Part shown: positions 1 to 9,800 of the stretch, piece after piece
Layout: every line of letters starts with the position of its first letter
Numbering within the stretch: the stretch's first letter is position 1
From: Anaerolineaceae bacterium
GTDB taxonomy: Bacteria; Chloroflexota; Anaerolineae; Anaerolineales; Anaerolineaceae
Direction: 5' to 3'
Length of the DNA: 47,410 bases
Assembly (NCBI GenBank): GCA_003563055.1
Contig: PWSY01000060.1
Location: 1 to 47,410, forward strand
The notes under the pieces: generated by a model
What the model was told of the DNA's origin: nothing
Seen by the model: the letters and a program-made list of their open reading frames with translations, nothing else
Databases searched by the model: none
Position numbers and translations under genes: made by a program

Positions 1-232
1 AGTGTTTTATTTCATTTAGAATGGGGTGTGAGGCGCCTACTGCGACCTTGGTATCGAAGCCAAGGTGACGGATGAGGTTGAGGGTGTTTTGGCTGGTGTA
101 TTTCAGTGCGACGTTTCCGGATACGGTTGTGACCGCCCGAAGATCAAATTCGGGGGTGTACAGTGCTGTGACCAAGGCAATCGCGTCGTCGGTCCCCGTA
201 TCGCAATCAATCAGGATCGGAATTTTCTTCAT
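1..232 (-). CDS. Inosine-uridine nucleoside hydrolase family protein, N-terminal part (cut by window edge)
   Basis: Reading leftwards from the ATG at 232, 77 codons are open to the window edge. The product begins MKKIPILIDCDTGTDDAIAL, which carries the DxDxGxDD calcium-binding signature at the N-terminus of IU-nucleoside hydrolases, enzymes that cleave ribonucleosides to base plus ribose. A ribosome binding site AAGGAG lies at about 242-247, about nine bases upstream of the ATG. Roughly the first quarter of the usual 310-residue protein is present. The family is clear; the substrate (purine or pyrimidine) cannot be judged from this part. Confidence 0.9.
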   Translation of the reverse strand, partial: MKKIPILIDCDTGTDDAIALVTALYTPEFDLRAVTTVSGNVALKYTSQNTLNLIRHLGFDTKVAVGASHPILNEIKH

Positions 233-442
233 TGTTTTACTCCTTGACTAAAAAGTGGTTTTGTTCCAAAGACAAATGCTATAGTTTCATGGACAACAAG
301 CCGCATAATAATACCATTGAAGTGTCTGGCGGATCACTTTGATTTGTGTGTGTAAAAGACAGAAAATATTTTTCTCTTCCTGTTTTTTCATCGTGAAAAG
401 ATGACTATCTTTCAACCCAAGCATCTCATTTTTGTGTGACCT

Positions 443-1768
443 TTAAATCAGGTGATGCGCCTGGATGGCATCCTGGACAGCCGACAGGCTGGCCTCCAGC
501 TCGATGGGTGGGTTAGCAAATTGGGAGTCCACCTGTGGAATGCGTTGATGATGGTAATCGACCTTAAAACCCGAGAATTTGAGGCCGTGGGCGGTTGAGA
601 TCACCACGACACGTTCATCCTGATGGATGACCTTCTGTTCAATCAGTTTGATTAAAGCGCCCAGGGCAACGCCCGTATGCGGGCAGCAGTATAAACCGGT
701 TCGGTCAGCTCTGGCAGCGGCATTGGCCAACGTCTCTTCACTGACCTGTTCCACCACGCCATCAAAGGACTTCAGAATGCGGACGGCGCGTTCATAGCTG
801 ACGGGGTTCCCAATCTGGATGGCGCTGGCGAGGGTCTTTCGGGCTGTTACAGGCTGTAAGTCATCAAACCCTCGCTGATAGCTTAAGTAGAGCGGGTTGG
901 CGTTTTGGGCCTGGGCACAGGCAATGCGCGGCAAGCGGTCGATCAACCCCAGGTTGTGCATCATCAGCAGCCCTTTGCCCAGTGCAGAGACGTTGCCAAG
1001 GTTGCCGGCTGGCAGGATGATCCAGTCCGGCACCGTCCAGTCCAGTTGCTGGATGATTTCAATACCAACGGTCTTTTGCCCTTCGATTCGCAAGGAATTC
1101 ATGGAATTCGCCAGGTAAATGTTTGGCACCTGTGTCAGTGACTGGACAATGGCCATGCAGCCATCAAAATCGGTGTCAAGGAAGAGCACCAGGGCGCCAT
1201 TGGCAATTGGCTGAATAAGCTGGGCAGTGGAGACCTTGTCCTTGGGCAGTAAAATCACAGCCGGGATCTTCGCAGCGGCTGCGTAGGCTGACAGGGCGGC
1301 TGAGGTGTCACCGGTCGAAGCACAGGCGATGGCTTTGATGTCAACGCCTTGCTGACGCATTTGCTGAACAGTGGAAACCAAAACCGTCATGCCCAAATCT
1401 TTGAAAGAGCCGGTATGGCTGTTGCCGCACAGCTTGACCCACAGATCCGGCACCCCGAGCTGTGCCCCCAGGTTTTGGGCGTTGAACAGGTTTGTGTGCC
1501 CCTCGTACATCGAGACGATGTTTTCGTTAGACAGCTGCGGACAGACCCATTCCTTTTTGCCCCATACGCCGCTGCCAAAAGGGTGTTGCTTTGCGCGCAC
1601 ACGTGAATCGAACAGCATCTTCCACTCATCGGTGCTGTGGGCACTTAAGGCATCCTGATCGTGTTCGACCTCTAGCAGGCCGCCGCAGTCTTCACAGCGA
1701 TAGATGACCTCGTAAATCGAATAGGTTCGGGCGCAACGAATACATTCATACCAACAGGTGTAGGGCAT
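443..1768 (-). CDS. thrC: Threonine synthase
   Basis: The 441-residue product is a PLP fold-type II enzyme converting O-phosphohomoserine to threonine. The N-terminus has a zinc-ribbon-like pair (Cys9/Cys12 and Cys25/Cys28) as in the short bacterial and archaeal ThrC class. The Schiff-base lysine is Lys123 in the motif [10 protein letters not shown], and a glycine-rich phosphate loop (LPAGNLGN) follows near residue 255. The start has GGAG just upstream, inside the end of the preceding gene, with a 3-base gap, so the two are co-transcribed. The operon upstream holds an aspartokinase stub, fitting an ancestral threonine-pathway operon. Length is normal for the family. Confidence 0.95.
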   Translation of the reverse strand: MPYTCWYECIRCARTYSIYEVIYRCEDCGGLLEVEHDQDALSAHSTDEWKMLFDSRVRAKQHPFGSGVWGKKEWVCPQLSNENIVSMYEGHTNLFNAQNLGAQLGVPDLWVKLCGNSHTGSFKDLGMTVLVSTVQQMRQQGVDIKAIACASTGDTSAALSAYAAAAKIPAVILLPKDKVSTAQLIQPIANGALVLFLDTDFDGCMAIVQSLTQVPNIYLANSMNSLRIEGQKTVGIEIIQQLDWTVPDWIILPAGNLGNVSALGKGLLMMHNLGLIDRLPRIACAQAQNANPLYLSYQRGFDDLQPVTARKTLASAIQIGNPVSYERAVRILKSFDGVVEQVSEETLANAAARADRTGLYCCPHTGVALGALIKLIEQKVIHQDERVVVISTAHGLKFSGFKVDYHHQRIPQVDSQFANPPIELEASLSAVQDAIQAHHLI

Positions 1769-1771
1769 GGG

Positions 1772-2899
1772 TCAGGCTCCTATGATGTGGGTCTCGGTCT
1801 GATGGATCGGGCGCAGGCCTGCTGCAGCCTGCTCGGGTGTTGGCAGGGTGGCTTCATCGGGTTTATCCGATGCGCCAAACACCAGCGCGCCCTGTGATGC
1901 CCATTGCATGGCGTAGTGGTAGACTTCGCCGGTTATGACAATCTCATTTTTGAGGTGTTCTTCCGGGGAAGCCTGTGGGGATGAAGACCCCATCAAACTG
2001 ACGGTGGCGAAGAACTCTCGATGGCGGAAGGCTTTAAAGGGCGTTGGGTCGCCGATGGCGTGGTAGGTGATAAAGTCAGCATGTAAGGCTTGGTGTGCCT
2101 TAGGCAGCGTTGGCAGCCGGGATTCGATTTCCCTGAGGAAGTCATTAAAGGAGGATATTTTTTCGGACTGAATCCAGGTTAATAACTGATTGAGATCAAA
2201 AGGGCCGAGATTGACCATCATGCAGATGTAAACCAGGAAATCCTGGTTGTCGGCTGTGACAGGATGAAATTCAGGTTGGTTGAGGGTCTGGTAATCGGAC
2301 TGGAATCGATCCAGGTTGATGCTTTCGCCGAAAGCCTCTCGAGCAGTTGCGCAGGCAGCGGTGAGCCGAGCCCTGTCAACCAGGGCATCATTGCGCCCAC
2401 GCGCGCCAATTGCGGTTTTGTCGATGTCAATCAGGATGACTGTGCCCTCATCGACAGGAAACGCTTGCTTTAGCCTCACCTGGTCGAACCTTTCTAAGGC
2501 TGACCAACGGTTGGCATGATAGTAGATACTGTCCCCCTTTTTTTGGGGTTCGAATGTTTCTGGCCCATTTTTTTCTACCCCGATAAAGCCCAATCCACGC
2601 CAACCGCTCACAGCAGCGATATTAGCGAAGGCTGACCCGTCATTCATGTGTGTGTCACCGATCAGCATCATCCGTGATAGGGGGGTTGCTGTGCGATCTC
2701 TTTGGGCGGTTTTTAAGATGGCAGTGACCACATGGGCATATTCCAAGGATGCTTTGCGGGGGATGTGATTTTCCGCAATGCCCATTTGGCTGCGAAGCTG
2801 GGGCAACCCGGGCAGGGAGCGGTCAACCGGGATGAGGTTTCGGTACAAGACTCGATCCCCCATGATCGCGCTGAGGTTGGCCTGGCCGTACAATTTCAT
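1772..2899 (-). CDS. Uncharacterised HAD-like protein in the thrC operon
   Basis: I do not recognise this 375-residue protein by name. Two stretches look like haloacid dehalogenase (HAD) motifs: GDTHMNDGSA around residues 81-90, resembling the acidic motif IV, and LIDIDKTAIG around 156-164, resembling motif I (DxDxT). In ordinary HAD phosphatases motif I comes first, so the order is reversed here. A late segment, GASDKPDEA near residue 342, also resembles a HAD loop. There is no signal peptide or membrane segment. Its ATG overlaps the TGA of a 40-codon aspartokinase stub (ATGA), and no good ribosome site is seen, so translation is probably coupled. A phosphatase or phosphotransferase role is only an inference. 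Confidence 0.6.
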   Translation of the reverse strand: MKLYGQANLSAIMGDRVLYRNLIPVDRSLPGLPQLRSQMGIAENHIPRKASLEYAHVVTAILKTAQRDRTATPLSRMMLIGDTHMNDGSAFANIAAVSGWRGLGFIGVEKNGPETFEPQKKGDSIYYHANRWSALERFDQVRLKQAFPVDEGTVILIDIDKTAIGARGRNDALVDRARLTAACATAREAFGESINLDRFQSDYQTLNQPEFHPVTADNQDFLVYICMMVNLGPFDLNQLLTWIQSEKISSFNDFLREIESRLPTLPKAHQALHADFITYHAIGDPTPFKAFRHREFFATVSLMGSSSPQASPEEHLKNEIVITGEVYHYAMQWASQGALVFGASDKPDEATLPTPEQAAAGLRPIHQTETHIIGA

Positions 2900-3018
2900 T
2901 GGAGGTACCCTTCTGCCACCAATAATTCAGCGTTCAAGATTGCGCCACTCGCGGAGACGCGTATGGCATTGTGGTCACCAACTGAGGTTCCGCCAAATTT
3001 CATGACCAAGGTGTTCAT
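2896..3018 (-). pseudogene. Aspartokinase N-terminal stub (40 codons)
   Basis: A short open frame starts at ATG 3018 and encodes MNTLVMKFGGTSVGDHNAIR followed by 20 more residues before TGA at 2896-2898. The KFGGTSVG motif is the hallmark N-terminus of aspartate kinase, the first enzyme of the threonine/lysine pathway, whose product eventually feeds the threonine synthase encoded two genes on. The rest of the roughly 400-residue kinase is absent. The stop overlaps the start of the next gene by four bases. I read this as the remnant of a deleted lysC-like gene that now acts, at most, as a translated leader. A real short peptide gene cannot be excluded. Confidence 0.7.
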
Positions 3019-3086
3019 TTAATTAATAACCCTGAGGATCTATAAGGCTTGACGCTGGCTCAATGGGGGATGCATAATCGGCACCC

Positions 3087-3668
3087 TCATGAAAAATTAG
3101 CTCCAAGGTCACGGACATGTTGTAACCAGGCGGTATGTTCAGAAGCGTCAGAAATGCCGGCTTCGCCGAAATTGAGCCAATTGATCGGTTTAATCCCACA
3201 GAAGGCTAAGGTCCCTTTGCACAGCACCCAATCCAAGGCGTTGTTGGTTGATTCGCGGTGGAATTTGTCGGATGATGCCGATGTTGTCAATACGGTCGCG
3301 CCGGTGAAATGGGTCAGCAGGGGTATCAGATCATGGCCTTCGGTGACAGCAAACCCTGGCAGAAGCACCTTGTCCAGCCAGCCTTTTAACCTGACGGGCA
3401 TCACGTTCCACCAAATTGGGAAGATCAACACAAGATGGTCGGCAGCCTTCAATCGGTCTTGATATTCTTTAATGATCGGATCAAGGCTGATCCCCTGTTC
3501 GTAGACGGCCAATTCTTCTGCAGACATGATGGGGTTGAATCCGTCTTGATTGAGGTCGATGATATCGATCTCATTATTGTTTTCCTTCAATCCCTCTGTG
3601 AAAGCCTGCAAAACCGCATGATTGAAGCTTTTTTGGTTTGGATGATCAATGATGATATGGAACTTCAT
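3087..3668 (-). CDS. Flavodoxin-fold NAD(P)H dehydrogenase (quinone) family protein
   Basis: The 193-residue product matches the Flavodoxin_2/NQO1/MdaB/KefF family: an N-terminal beta strand followed by the phosphate-binding segment HPNQKSFNHAV (residues 9-19), then the flavin-side motif LIFPIWWNVMPVRLKGWLDK near residues 81-100. These FMN or FAD enzymes reduce quinones or similar acceptors by two electrons with NAD(P)H, in the cytoplasm. AGGAG sits at a normal distance from the ATG at 3668. It stands alone, 68 bases downstream of the aspartokinase stub start, with its own upstream region, so it is probably monocistronic. The substrate is unknown. Confidence 0.88.
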   Translation of the reverse strand: MKFHIIIDHPNQKSFNHAVLQAFTEGLKENNNEIDIIDLNQDGFNPIMSAEELAVYEQGISLDPIIKEYQDRLKAADHLVLIFPIWWNVMPVRLKGWLDKVLLPGFAVTEGHDLIPLLTHFTGATVLTTSASSDKFHRESTNNALDWVLCKGTLAFCGIKPINWLNFGEAGISDASEHTAWLQHVRDLGANFS

Positions 3669-3856
3669 GTTTTACTCCTATATTAATTGTGGCTTCGATG
3701 TTAATCATCATGGCTGGTACTTAAAATATATATCCACCAAGCGCTGGTGATGAATAACATCGTTAGTTTATCATTATTTTATTTTTTTAACGTGGATCAT
3801 GACCGCAATTGATTGATTAAGAAATCGTCTTAATTTCCGTATAGTGATATTTTGGC

Positions 3857-4879
3857 CTAACTTTTGACTGTGTTGGCGATTTTGGCGTAATCAAGATCAC
3901 AGTAGGGTATGCTCTTGAGGATTTTTTCATGGCGATGGTCCATAAAGCTGGCGCACCAGGGATCCAGATCGGAAAGGTCCATGCTGCGATGGATTAAGAG
4001 CGTCAGATCGATCTCGCGTAAACGCAGAAACAAGGGGATGTGTGTGAGCCAGTTCGGGTCCAGGTCATTTTCTTGTTGATAGGCTGACCAAAAAAGGGAC
4101 AAGAAACTGGCAGCATTTTCTAAATCTTGAGGATGCTTACAGTCATGGGGAATGACATAGAATAAGGCCATGGCAATATCATAGATAAACCAGGCGTACT
4201 GGCAGTCATCAAAGTCAAACAGGGTGATGGCCCCATCATCGGTCATAAAAAAATTCCCGCCATGAAAATCGATATGACAGAGGCCATAGCCTTCTTGATC
4301 ACGGGGCAATTGGCGGATACGTTCGACCGTTTCACGGTAAGCGGTTAATGTGGGCATGTGATCGGCACCCAAGTATTTTTGGGCAGTCTTCTCCATGGCA
4401 GCAAAATCTTGTTCGATGTCAAATCGAGCAAAACGCGGCTGACTCGGTTTAAAATGCTTGCTCAACTTGTGCAGCTTACCCATAAAGCTACCCATAGCCT
4501 GGAACAGGGGTGGGCGCCATTGATCTTGGGCAGGGGGGTGCCCGACAGCGTTCTCAAAAAGGGTGGCCAGAAATTGACTGCCATCCTTGGCCGGGATCGT
4601 TTCCACCAGTTGATCATTAATAGAAGGCAGTACCTTTGGGACAGAAAGACCGCCATGGGCGAGGTGGTTGAGGAATTCGGCTTCTCCCTGAACCAGGTCT
4701 GGTGAGCGACGTGAGGTGTGTCCAATTCGGAGGATAAAGTCTTGGTTTTCTTTTTTAACTTTAATAATATAGCTTTCAAAACCATCCAACATATCCACAG
4801 GTGTGAGGTCCAGATGATAATCATTCAAAGCTTGCTGTAGAATATGGGTAGTAAATAATTCTCGAATGTAGGGTTCCAT
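3857..4879 (-). CDS. APH/choline-kinase-type phosphotransferase family protein
   Basis: This 340-residue protein has the aminoglycoside phosphotransferase fold signature: the catalytic loop CHIDFHGGNFF with His202, Asp204 and Asn209, and the metal-binding FDFDD with Asp222. The N-lobe has the KVKKENQDFILRIG strand pair typical of the ATP-binding lobe. Relatives phosphorylate small hydroxyl compounds such as homoserine, choline, methylthioribose or antibiotics. A homoserine-kinase-like role would suit the thrC locus about 2 kb away, but that is inference; the gene is separate and not in the same operon. The start has GAGG about nine bases upstream. Confidence 0.82.
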   Translation of the reverse strand: MEPYIRELFTTHILQQALNDYHLDLTPVDMLDGFESYIIKVKKENQDFILRIGHTSRRSPDLVQGEAEFLNHLAHGGLSVPKVLPSINDQLVETIPAKDGSQFLATLFENAVGHPPAQDQWRPPLFQAMGSFMGKLHKLSKHFKPSQPRFARFDIEQDFAAMEKTAQKYLGADHMPTLTAYRETVERIRQLPRDQEGYGLCHIDFHGGNFFMTDDGAITLFDFDDCQYAWFIYDIAMALFYVIPHDCKHPQDLENAASFLSLFWSAYQQENDLDPNWLTHIPLFLRLREIDLTLLIHRSMDLSDLDPWCASFMDHRHEKILKSIPYCDLDYAKIANTVKS

Positions 4880-4965
4880 AAGGTTAGCCTCAGTGCGCTG
4901 GGGACAATTTTATAATAATAGGGGGAATTTCAGTCAATAAGGTCTTGCTTCAAGCTTTTGTTTCA

Positions 4966-4983
4966 CAGACGGTATACCGTCTG
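4966..4983. promoter_or_regulatory. 18-bp perfect palindrome, candidate repressor operator
   Basis: CAGACGGTATACCGTCTG is a perfect 18-bp inverted repeat without a spacer, located between the divergent kinase and ICMT-like genes. Its shape is like the operators of TetR-family repressors (AGAC...GTCT arms). No tetR gene is in the window, so the regulator would be elsewhere. It lies about 90 bp upstream of the kinase start and 350 bp upstream of the methyltransferase start. Confidence 0.45.
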
Positions 4984-5001
4984 CTGAATGGTGTTCAGCA
5001 G
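4981..5001. repeat. Hairpin with 8-bp perfect stem, overlapping the palindrome
   Basis: CTGCTGAA and TTCAGCAG pair perfectly around a 5-base loop. The first three bases are shared with the end of the 18-bp palindrome, so the two structures are mutually exclusive as RNA. No T-run follows, so it is not an obvious terminator. Confidence 0.4.
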
Positions 5002-5332
5002 GACAAGTATTATTTTGGAGGTATTGATGGACACTATTATAATTGAATAACTTGTAGAAGGAAAATTTGCATGGTTTTCCAAACAATAGCTTGGATGGGG
5101 AGCGGATATTTATGGGTGTAGATTTTCATTGACGTAGTCTTGCCTGATCTACGAGCCGCAGCAAGCGTCACTTAATAATTGTAAATAGTTCGTTAAGAAT
5201 ATATAATTATGTCCCATATAGTGGCATGTGATATATTTCTTAGTAACTTTTTTGGGTATATTTAATCATAGAATTTTCACTTCTACAAGTATCATTTCAT
5301 TAGATTGAAATCGTGTTTTGAGGAGTATTATA

Positions 5333-5896
5333 TTGCAAACGATCATAAATCATTATCCATTAATTATATACGCGCTTCTTTTTGGTGGTCTTAAATTCAG
5401 TGAGCGACGGGTATTGTCCAGACCAGGCAATTCCATTCGAAAGAGTTGGGGGGATTGGACAGTGTGGTTGATTCTGGTTCCCCTCTGGTTGGTTTATATT
5501 GGGCCGGTGCTGGAATATATCTTCCTGGGTCACCGTCCCAGTCTTTTAGAGATGGTAGCCGGTGGCTTTCTCTTTTTCGTTGCAGGAATATTTTCGATTA
5601 AAGGTTATCTGGATTTGCAAAAGGGATTTAACGAAGCGATCGAAGTTCCGGGAGCCAGCCTGGTTGTTACAGGTCTCTATCACACTATTCGACACCCAAT
5701 TTCTTTGGGTAATATCCTCTTTTGTATTTCCTGCCCCGTCTTTCTGGCTGCAGGCCCTTCATGGATTCCTGCATTGGTAGGCATCTTTGGCGTGATTTTA
5801 AGAATTTCAATTGAAGAAAGTTTCATGAAACAGCATCTGCCGGACTATGAGGATTACAAAGAGCGCACCTGGGCATTAATACCATTTATTTATTAG
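5333..5896 (+). CDS. Isoprenylcysteine carboxyl methyltransferase (ICMT/PEMT)-like membrane methyltransferase
   Basis: The product is a small polytopic membrane protein with about four hydrophobic segments and the ICMT-type SAM-binding signature GLYHTIRHPISLGNI, followed by the conserved C-terminal pattern EESFMKQHLPDYEDYKERTW. Bacterial members methylate unknown lipids or small molecules at the membrane. I place the start at TTG 5333 (187 residues) because AGGAG at 5321-5325 is correctly spaced from it; an in-frame TTG at 5318 lies upstream of that site and is unlikely. It has no co-oriented neighbour and is probably monocistronic. Confidence 0.82.
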   Translation: MQTIINHYPLIIYALLFGGLKFSERRVLSRPGNSIRKSWGDWTVWLILVPLWLVYIGPVLEYIFLGHRPSLLEMVAGGFLFFVAGIFSIKGYLDLQKGFNEAIEVPGASLVVTGLYHTIRHPISLGNILFCISCPVFLAAGPSWIPALVGIFGVILRISIEESFMKQHLPDYEDYKERTWALIPFIY

Positions 5897-6053
5897 TGGT
5901 TTTAGCTCTGATGATAAGCCTGAAATCAACCCTGATCCAATTATTCACAAGGCATTTGAGAAAATCCCGCTTTGCCTTCATGCCCTACTTAAGCATGGTG
6001 TGACAGAAAATGGTTGATAGCCATTACTTAATAGCGGGTTACAGTTTTGGTTT

Positions 6054-6476
6054 TCAATCGACAGCCAATACTCTTAGGAGTACTTTACGGCGATGTCCTT
6101 GTTGACGGTGCTCTGCTATAAAGATGCCTTGCCAGGTGCCGAGGCTTAATTTGCCATCATCAATGGGAATGGTCAGGCTGGTGGGTGTGATCATTGTACG
6201 CATGTGTGCGGGCGAATCATCTTTACCTTCCATGGTGTGTTCATACCAGCTCTCACCTTCTGGTGCGATACGATTTAAAAAGTGCTCTAAATCTTGACGG
6301 GCTGAAGAGGCATAGTTTTCGTTGATAACCAGCGAGGCACTGGTGTGTTGGACAAAAAGAAACGCCATACCATCCTTTACAGGCCATTTTCTGATTTGGG
6401 AATCGATTTGATCCGTAAAGTCATACAACCCGCGACCGTTTGTATTGATTGTAATGATTGATTTATAAAAGGTCAT
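6054..6476 (-). CDS. YjbQ/UPF0047 family protein (secondary thiamine-phosphate synthase type)
   Basis: The roughly 140-residue product shows the YjbQ family pattern: a self-contained beta-rich fold with FVQHTSASLVINENY, a conserved HTMEGKDDSPAHM stretch and a terminal LGTWQGIFIAEHRQQGHRRKVLLRV. Members show weak thiamine-phosphate synthase activity in E. coli; the true role is unsettled. An open frame extends 15 codons further upstream to 6521, but the methionine at 6476 gives the usual family length and aligns with the conserved N-terminus. Confidence 0.88.
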   Translation of the reverse strand: MTFYKSIITINTNGRGLYDFTDQIDSQIRKWPVKDGMAFLFVQHTSASLVINENYASSARQDLEHFLNRIAPEGESWYEHTMEGKDDSPAHMRTMITPTSLTIPIDDGKLSLGTWQGIFIAEHRQQGHRRKVLLRVLAVD

Positions 6477-6864
6477 CTTGTTCTCTCTTGAATATAGGGT
6501 GCTTTCATATATTATACCCATATGATCTTTGCCTATGAGCAGTGATGAGGTTTGGTGGGGTGGACACAGGTTGGCGTTATAATCAAACCTACTACCTTCA
6601 GTAGTAGGACTGCCTGAGTAATGACTATTTGTCAGGCAAAATGTTATGACCAGATGAGGAGTCTTGACGTTGATAACAGGAATTACACACTTTATTATTA
6701 TGACATCTGTACTATTAAATCTTGGCCTGGCACAATAGAGACAAAAAATTGGATATAATATAAAAATGACCTTATTGAATATTAGGTTATCATTAATTTA
6801 AGTCCAGCTTGATGGCATTTATTCATGATGCTATTATCAGAAAACGATTAATTGGGAAGCCATA
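6477..6864. promoter_or_regulatory. Divergent regulatory region of yjbQ-like gene and the STAND regulator
   Basis: No gene is visible here. Two adjacent inverted repeats stand out: CCTACTAC/GTAGTAGG (6588-6608, 8-bp stem, 5-base loop) and TGCCTGA/TCAGGCA (6611-6638, 7-bp stem). A good TATAAT -10 element is at 6754-6759, giving a transcript leader of about 100 bases for the regulator; no matching -35 was found. The two hairpins could be operator sites or RNA structure. Confidence 0.4.
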
Positions 6865-9800
6865 GTGGAAAGTAAATACCCCGTTACACGTACCAAACTA
6901 ATCATCCCTCGAAGGCGTGATGAGATACTAACCCGTCAACGTTTGTTAGCTTTCTTGGATGACTTGCTTGACCTGAAATTAATCATCCTGGCTGCACCTG
7001 CAGGCTACGGAAAGACCTCGTTATTAGTCGATTTCGCCAGCAGTACTGAGTGGCCAATAGGATGGCTTGCCCTGGATGCCCTTGATCAGGACCCTTTTCG
7101 GTTTATTGCGCACTTTATCAGTGCTATCCAGGCTCGTTTTCCAAAATTTGGCATCAATGCCATCTCTGTCCTCAATAACACACCACAAGATCAAATAAAT
7201 TTACCGGGGTTGGTCTCAACACTGGTCAATGACATTTATGACAATATCCCGGAGCATTTCATTATCATTCTTGATGATTTTCACCTGGTTGAGGATAGTG
7301 AAACAGTTAATCAATTCGTAAACAGGTTCTTGCAAGAAGTCGATGAGAATTGTCACTTAATTGTGTCATCACGTCGGTTATTAACTTTACCAGACATGCC
7401 ATTATTGGTGGCACGCAATCAGGTGGGCGGTATTTCATTCGAAGAGATATCATTTTCTGCTGAAGAGATCCAGCAATTATTTCTGCAGAATTATCACAAG
7501 ACCATTACGGATAAGACCGCTGAGGAAATCACACAACAAACAGAGGGGTGGATTACGGGTTTACTCCTTTCTTCTCAACTGCTGGAAGGTGAAATTGGTG
7601 AGCGCCTTCGTGCTGCCCGTGTGTCTGGTGTGGGTCTCTATGACTACTTAGCACAACAGGTGTTTGACAATCAACCAGACAACATCCAGAGTTTTCTGCT
7701 GCGCACAGCTATCATGGAGGAATTCAACGCCGGCAGTTGCGAGCTTGTGATTGGTAAGGGATTAGGCATTCAAGCGCCATGGCACGGATTGATGGATGAA
7801 ATTATGGTGCGCAATCTTTTTGTTCTGCCTGTGGATGAAGGCGGTGATTTCTACTTGCGTTATCATCATCTTTTCCGGGATTTCCTGCAAACCAAATTTC
7901 AACGAGAACGTCCGCAAGAGTTACAGGTCATCACCATCGCGTTGGCGGATTATTATGCACAACTAAAAGATTGGGAGCGCGCTTTTGTGCTTTACAAAAA
8001 GGTTTGCGCGACCGAAAAGATGATTGACCTGGTTGAGAGGGCAGGCCCGGTGATGGTTACAGGCGGGAAACTGGTTACCTTACGAGAATGGATTGCCGCC
8101 CTGCCGCCAGAAATTGCGACTTCGCGACCATCATTACTCTCACTGCAAGCGGCAATTTTGATGAGCACAGGGGAGGTTAATCAAAGCATCAAAATTTTAG
8201 ATGAAGTCATCGACCGTTTAACACTGGATACCGAAGATATTGAGGTTTTATGCTTAAGCCTCCTTCGCAGAACTGTTGCCCATCGTATGTTGGGTGATTA
8301 TCAAAAAGCCTTAGAAGATAATCGTAAGGCAATTACGATTCTTGATGGCAAACCCGATTTTGGGTTGATTAAGGCAGAAGCTTTAAGAAATAAGGGATTA
8401 ACGCTTTATCTGCAGGGAGAATTTAAAAGGGCATTGAGCGTCCTTAAACAATCCTTACGTTTGTTTAAAAGCTATGATGATTTTGAGAATATCCTGAAAA
8501 TTCAATTTAATATTGGTTTATTGCACAAAGTGTTGGGTGACTATGTTCGTGCTGAGATGATGTACCAAGAAGCGCTTGATTATTGGAAATCGGGGGGCAA
8601 CCTGGCATGGGCTACTGAGTTAACGAATAACTTAGGTGTGTTGCAGCAATTGCGAGGGGATTATGAGTCATCCGCTAAGAATTTTGAAATAGCCATTGAA
8701 TACGCTCGGGTCTGCAATTCACCCAAGGCCGAAGCATTAAGTCTTACCAGCCTGGGGGATTTGTACCGAGAGCTTGAATCATCCCGAGAGGCATTGGATG
8801 TTTATAAGCAGGCTTATGCGATTGCAAAGCAATTGAATGATGGATTCTTATTATTCTATTTAGACCTGGCAGAAGGCGTTCTCAATCGATTAAGTAAAGA
8901 CTTCACAAAAGCTAAACTTTCTTTTGAATCAGCTAAGAAAAAAACCTCAGAAATTAAATCTGCTTATAGCATAAACTTGCTTGAATCAGAGTGGGCAATG
9001 TTTTATCTATCATTAAACCAGTACGCTAAAGCCCTGGAATCTGCCCAAAAGGCTCTTGATTATTTTGAATCCGAAGGGAATGAAAACGAATCCTTCAGGG
9101 CCGCGTTTAGTTGTGCATTAGCGTCTGCAGGTGAAGGGAATAAAGACCGGGCATCTGCTTACCTGGCAAAGGTTCTACCTGCAATGTTGGAAAACAATTA
9201 TGCCACACCATTGATTATACAAGCCTGTGAATTTAGAAATATCCTTGCTGCAGTCAAAGGAAAGCATGAATTGAAGAAACAATTTTCCAGAATCATCGAG
9301 CGTGTGGAGGCGTTTGACGAGAAACTGCCCGCGCTTCGACGTGCAGTTCGTCAGCAAGCCACAATTGTTCCCTTTGCACCACCCAGGATGGTTATCCAGT
9401 CATTTGGGAAAGCCCAGGTGCACTTAAATAACAGGCTTGTGTCGAATAGCGACTGGCAGACTCAGACTGCAAGAGATTTGTTTTTCTTGTTCCTGGCGCA
9501 TCCGGAAGGTTTGACCAAAGAACAGGTAGGGTTGAATTTCTGGCCGGATGCTTCGCAGGAGGAACTCAGGCTGCGTTTTAAAAATTCGCTTTACAGGCTA
9601 AGACGAGCGGCAGGCCGACAGGCGGTTCTTTTACAGGATGATTATTACCAGTTCAACTGGTCAATGGATTATGAATACGATGCCGAAACATTCAAAACTG
9701 CCATCGAACGTTCGCAATCAACCGCCGACGAGCAGGAGATTGTCAATAACCTGAAAACTGCGATTGAGCAGTATAAGGGAGATTATCTCTCAGAGATTGA

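Larger units (their letters stand above)
4880..5332. other. Gene-poor region between divergent genes with palindromes and possible coding debris
   Basis: This stretch has no intact gene. It holds two overlapping inverted repeats (listed separately). A strong GGAGG ribosome site at 5017-5021 precedes an ATG at 5027 whose frame stops after seven codons (MDTIIIE). If that stop is ignored the frame continues as LVEGKFAWFSK, and a second frame carries on with TIAWMGSGYLWV, so this may be the debris of a small gene with one stop and one frameshift. I cannot name a parent family. The rest is AT-rich and probably contains the promoter of the methyltransferase gene that follows. Confidence 0.3.
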
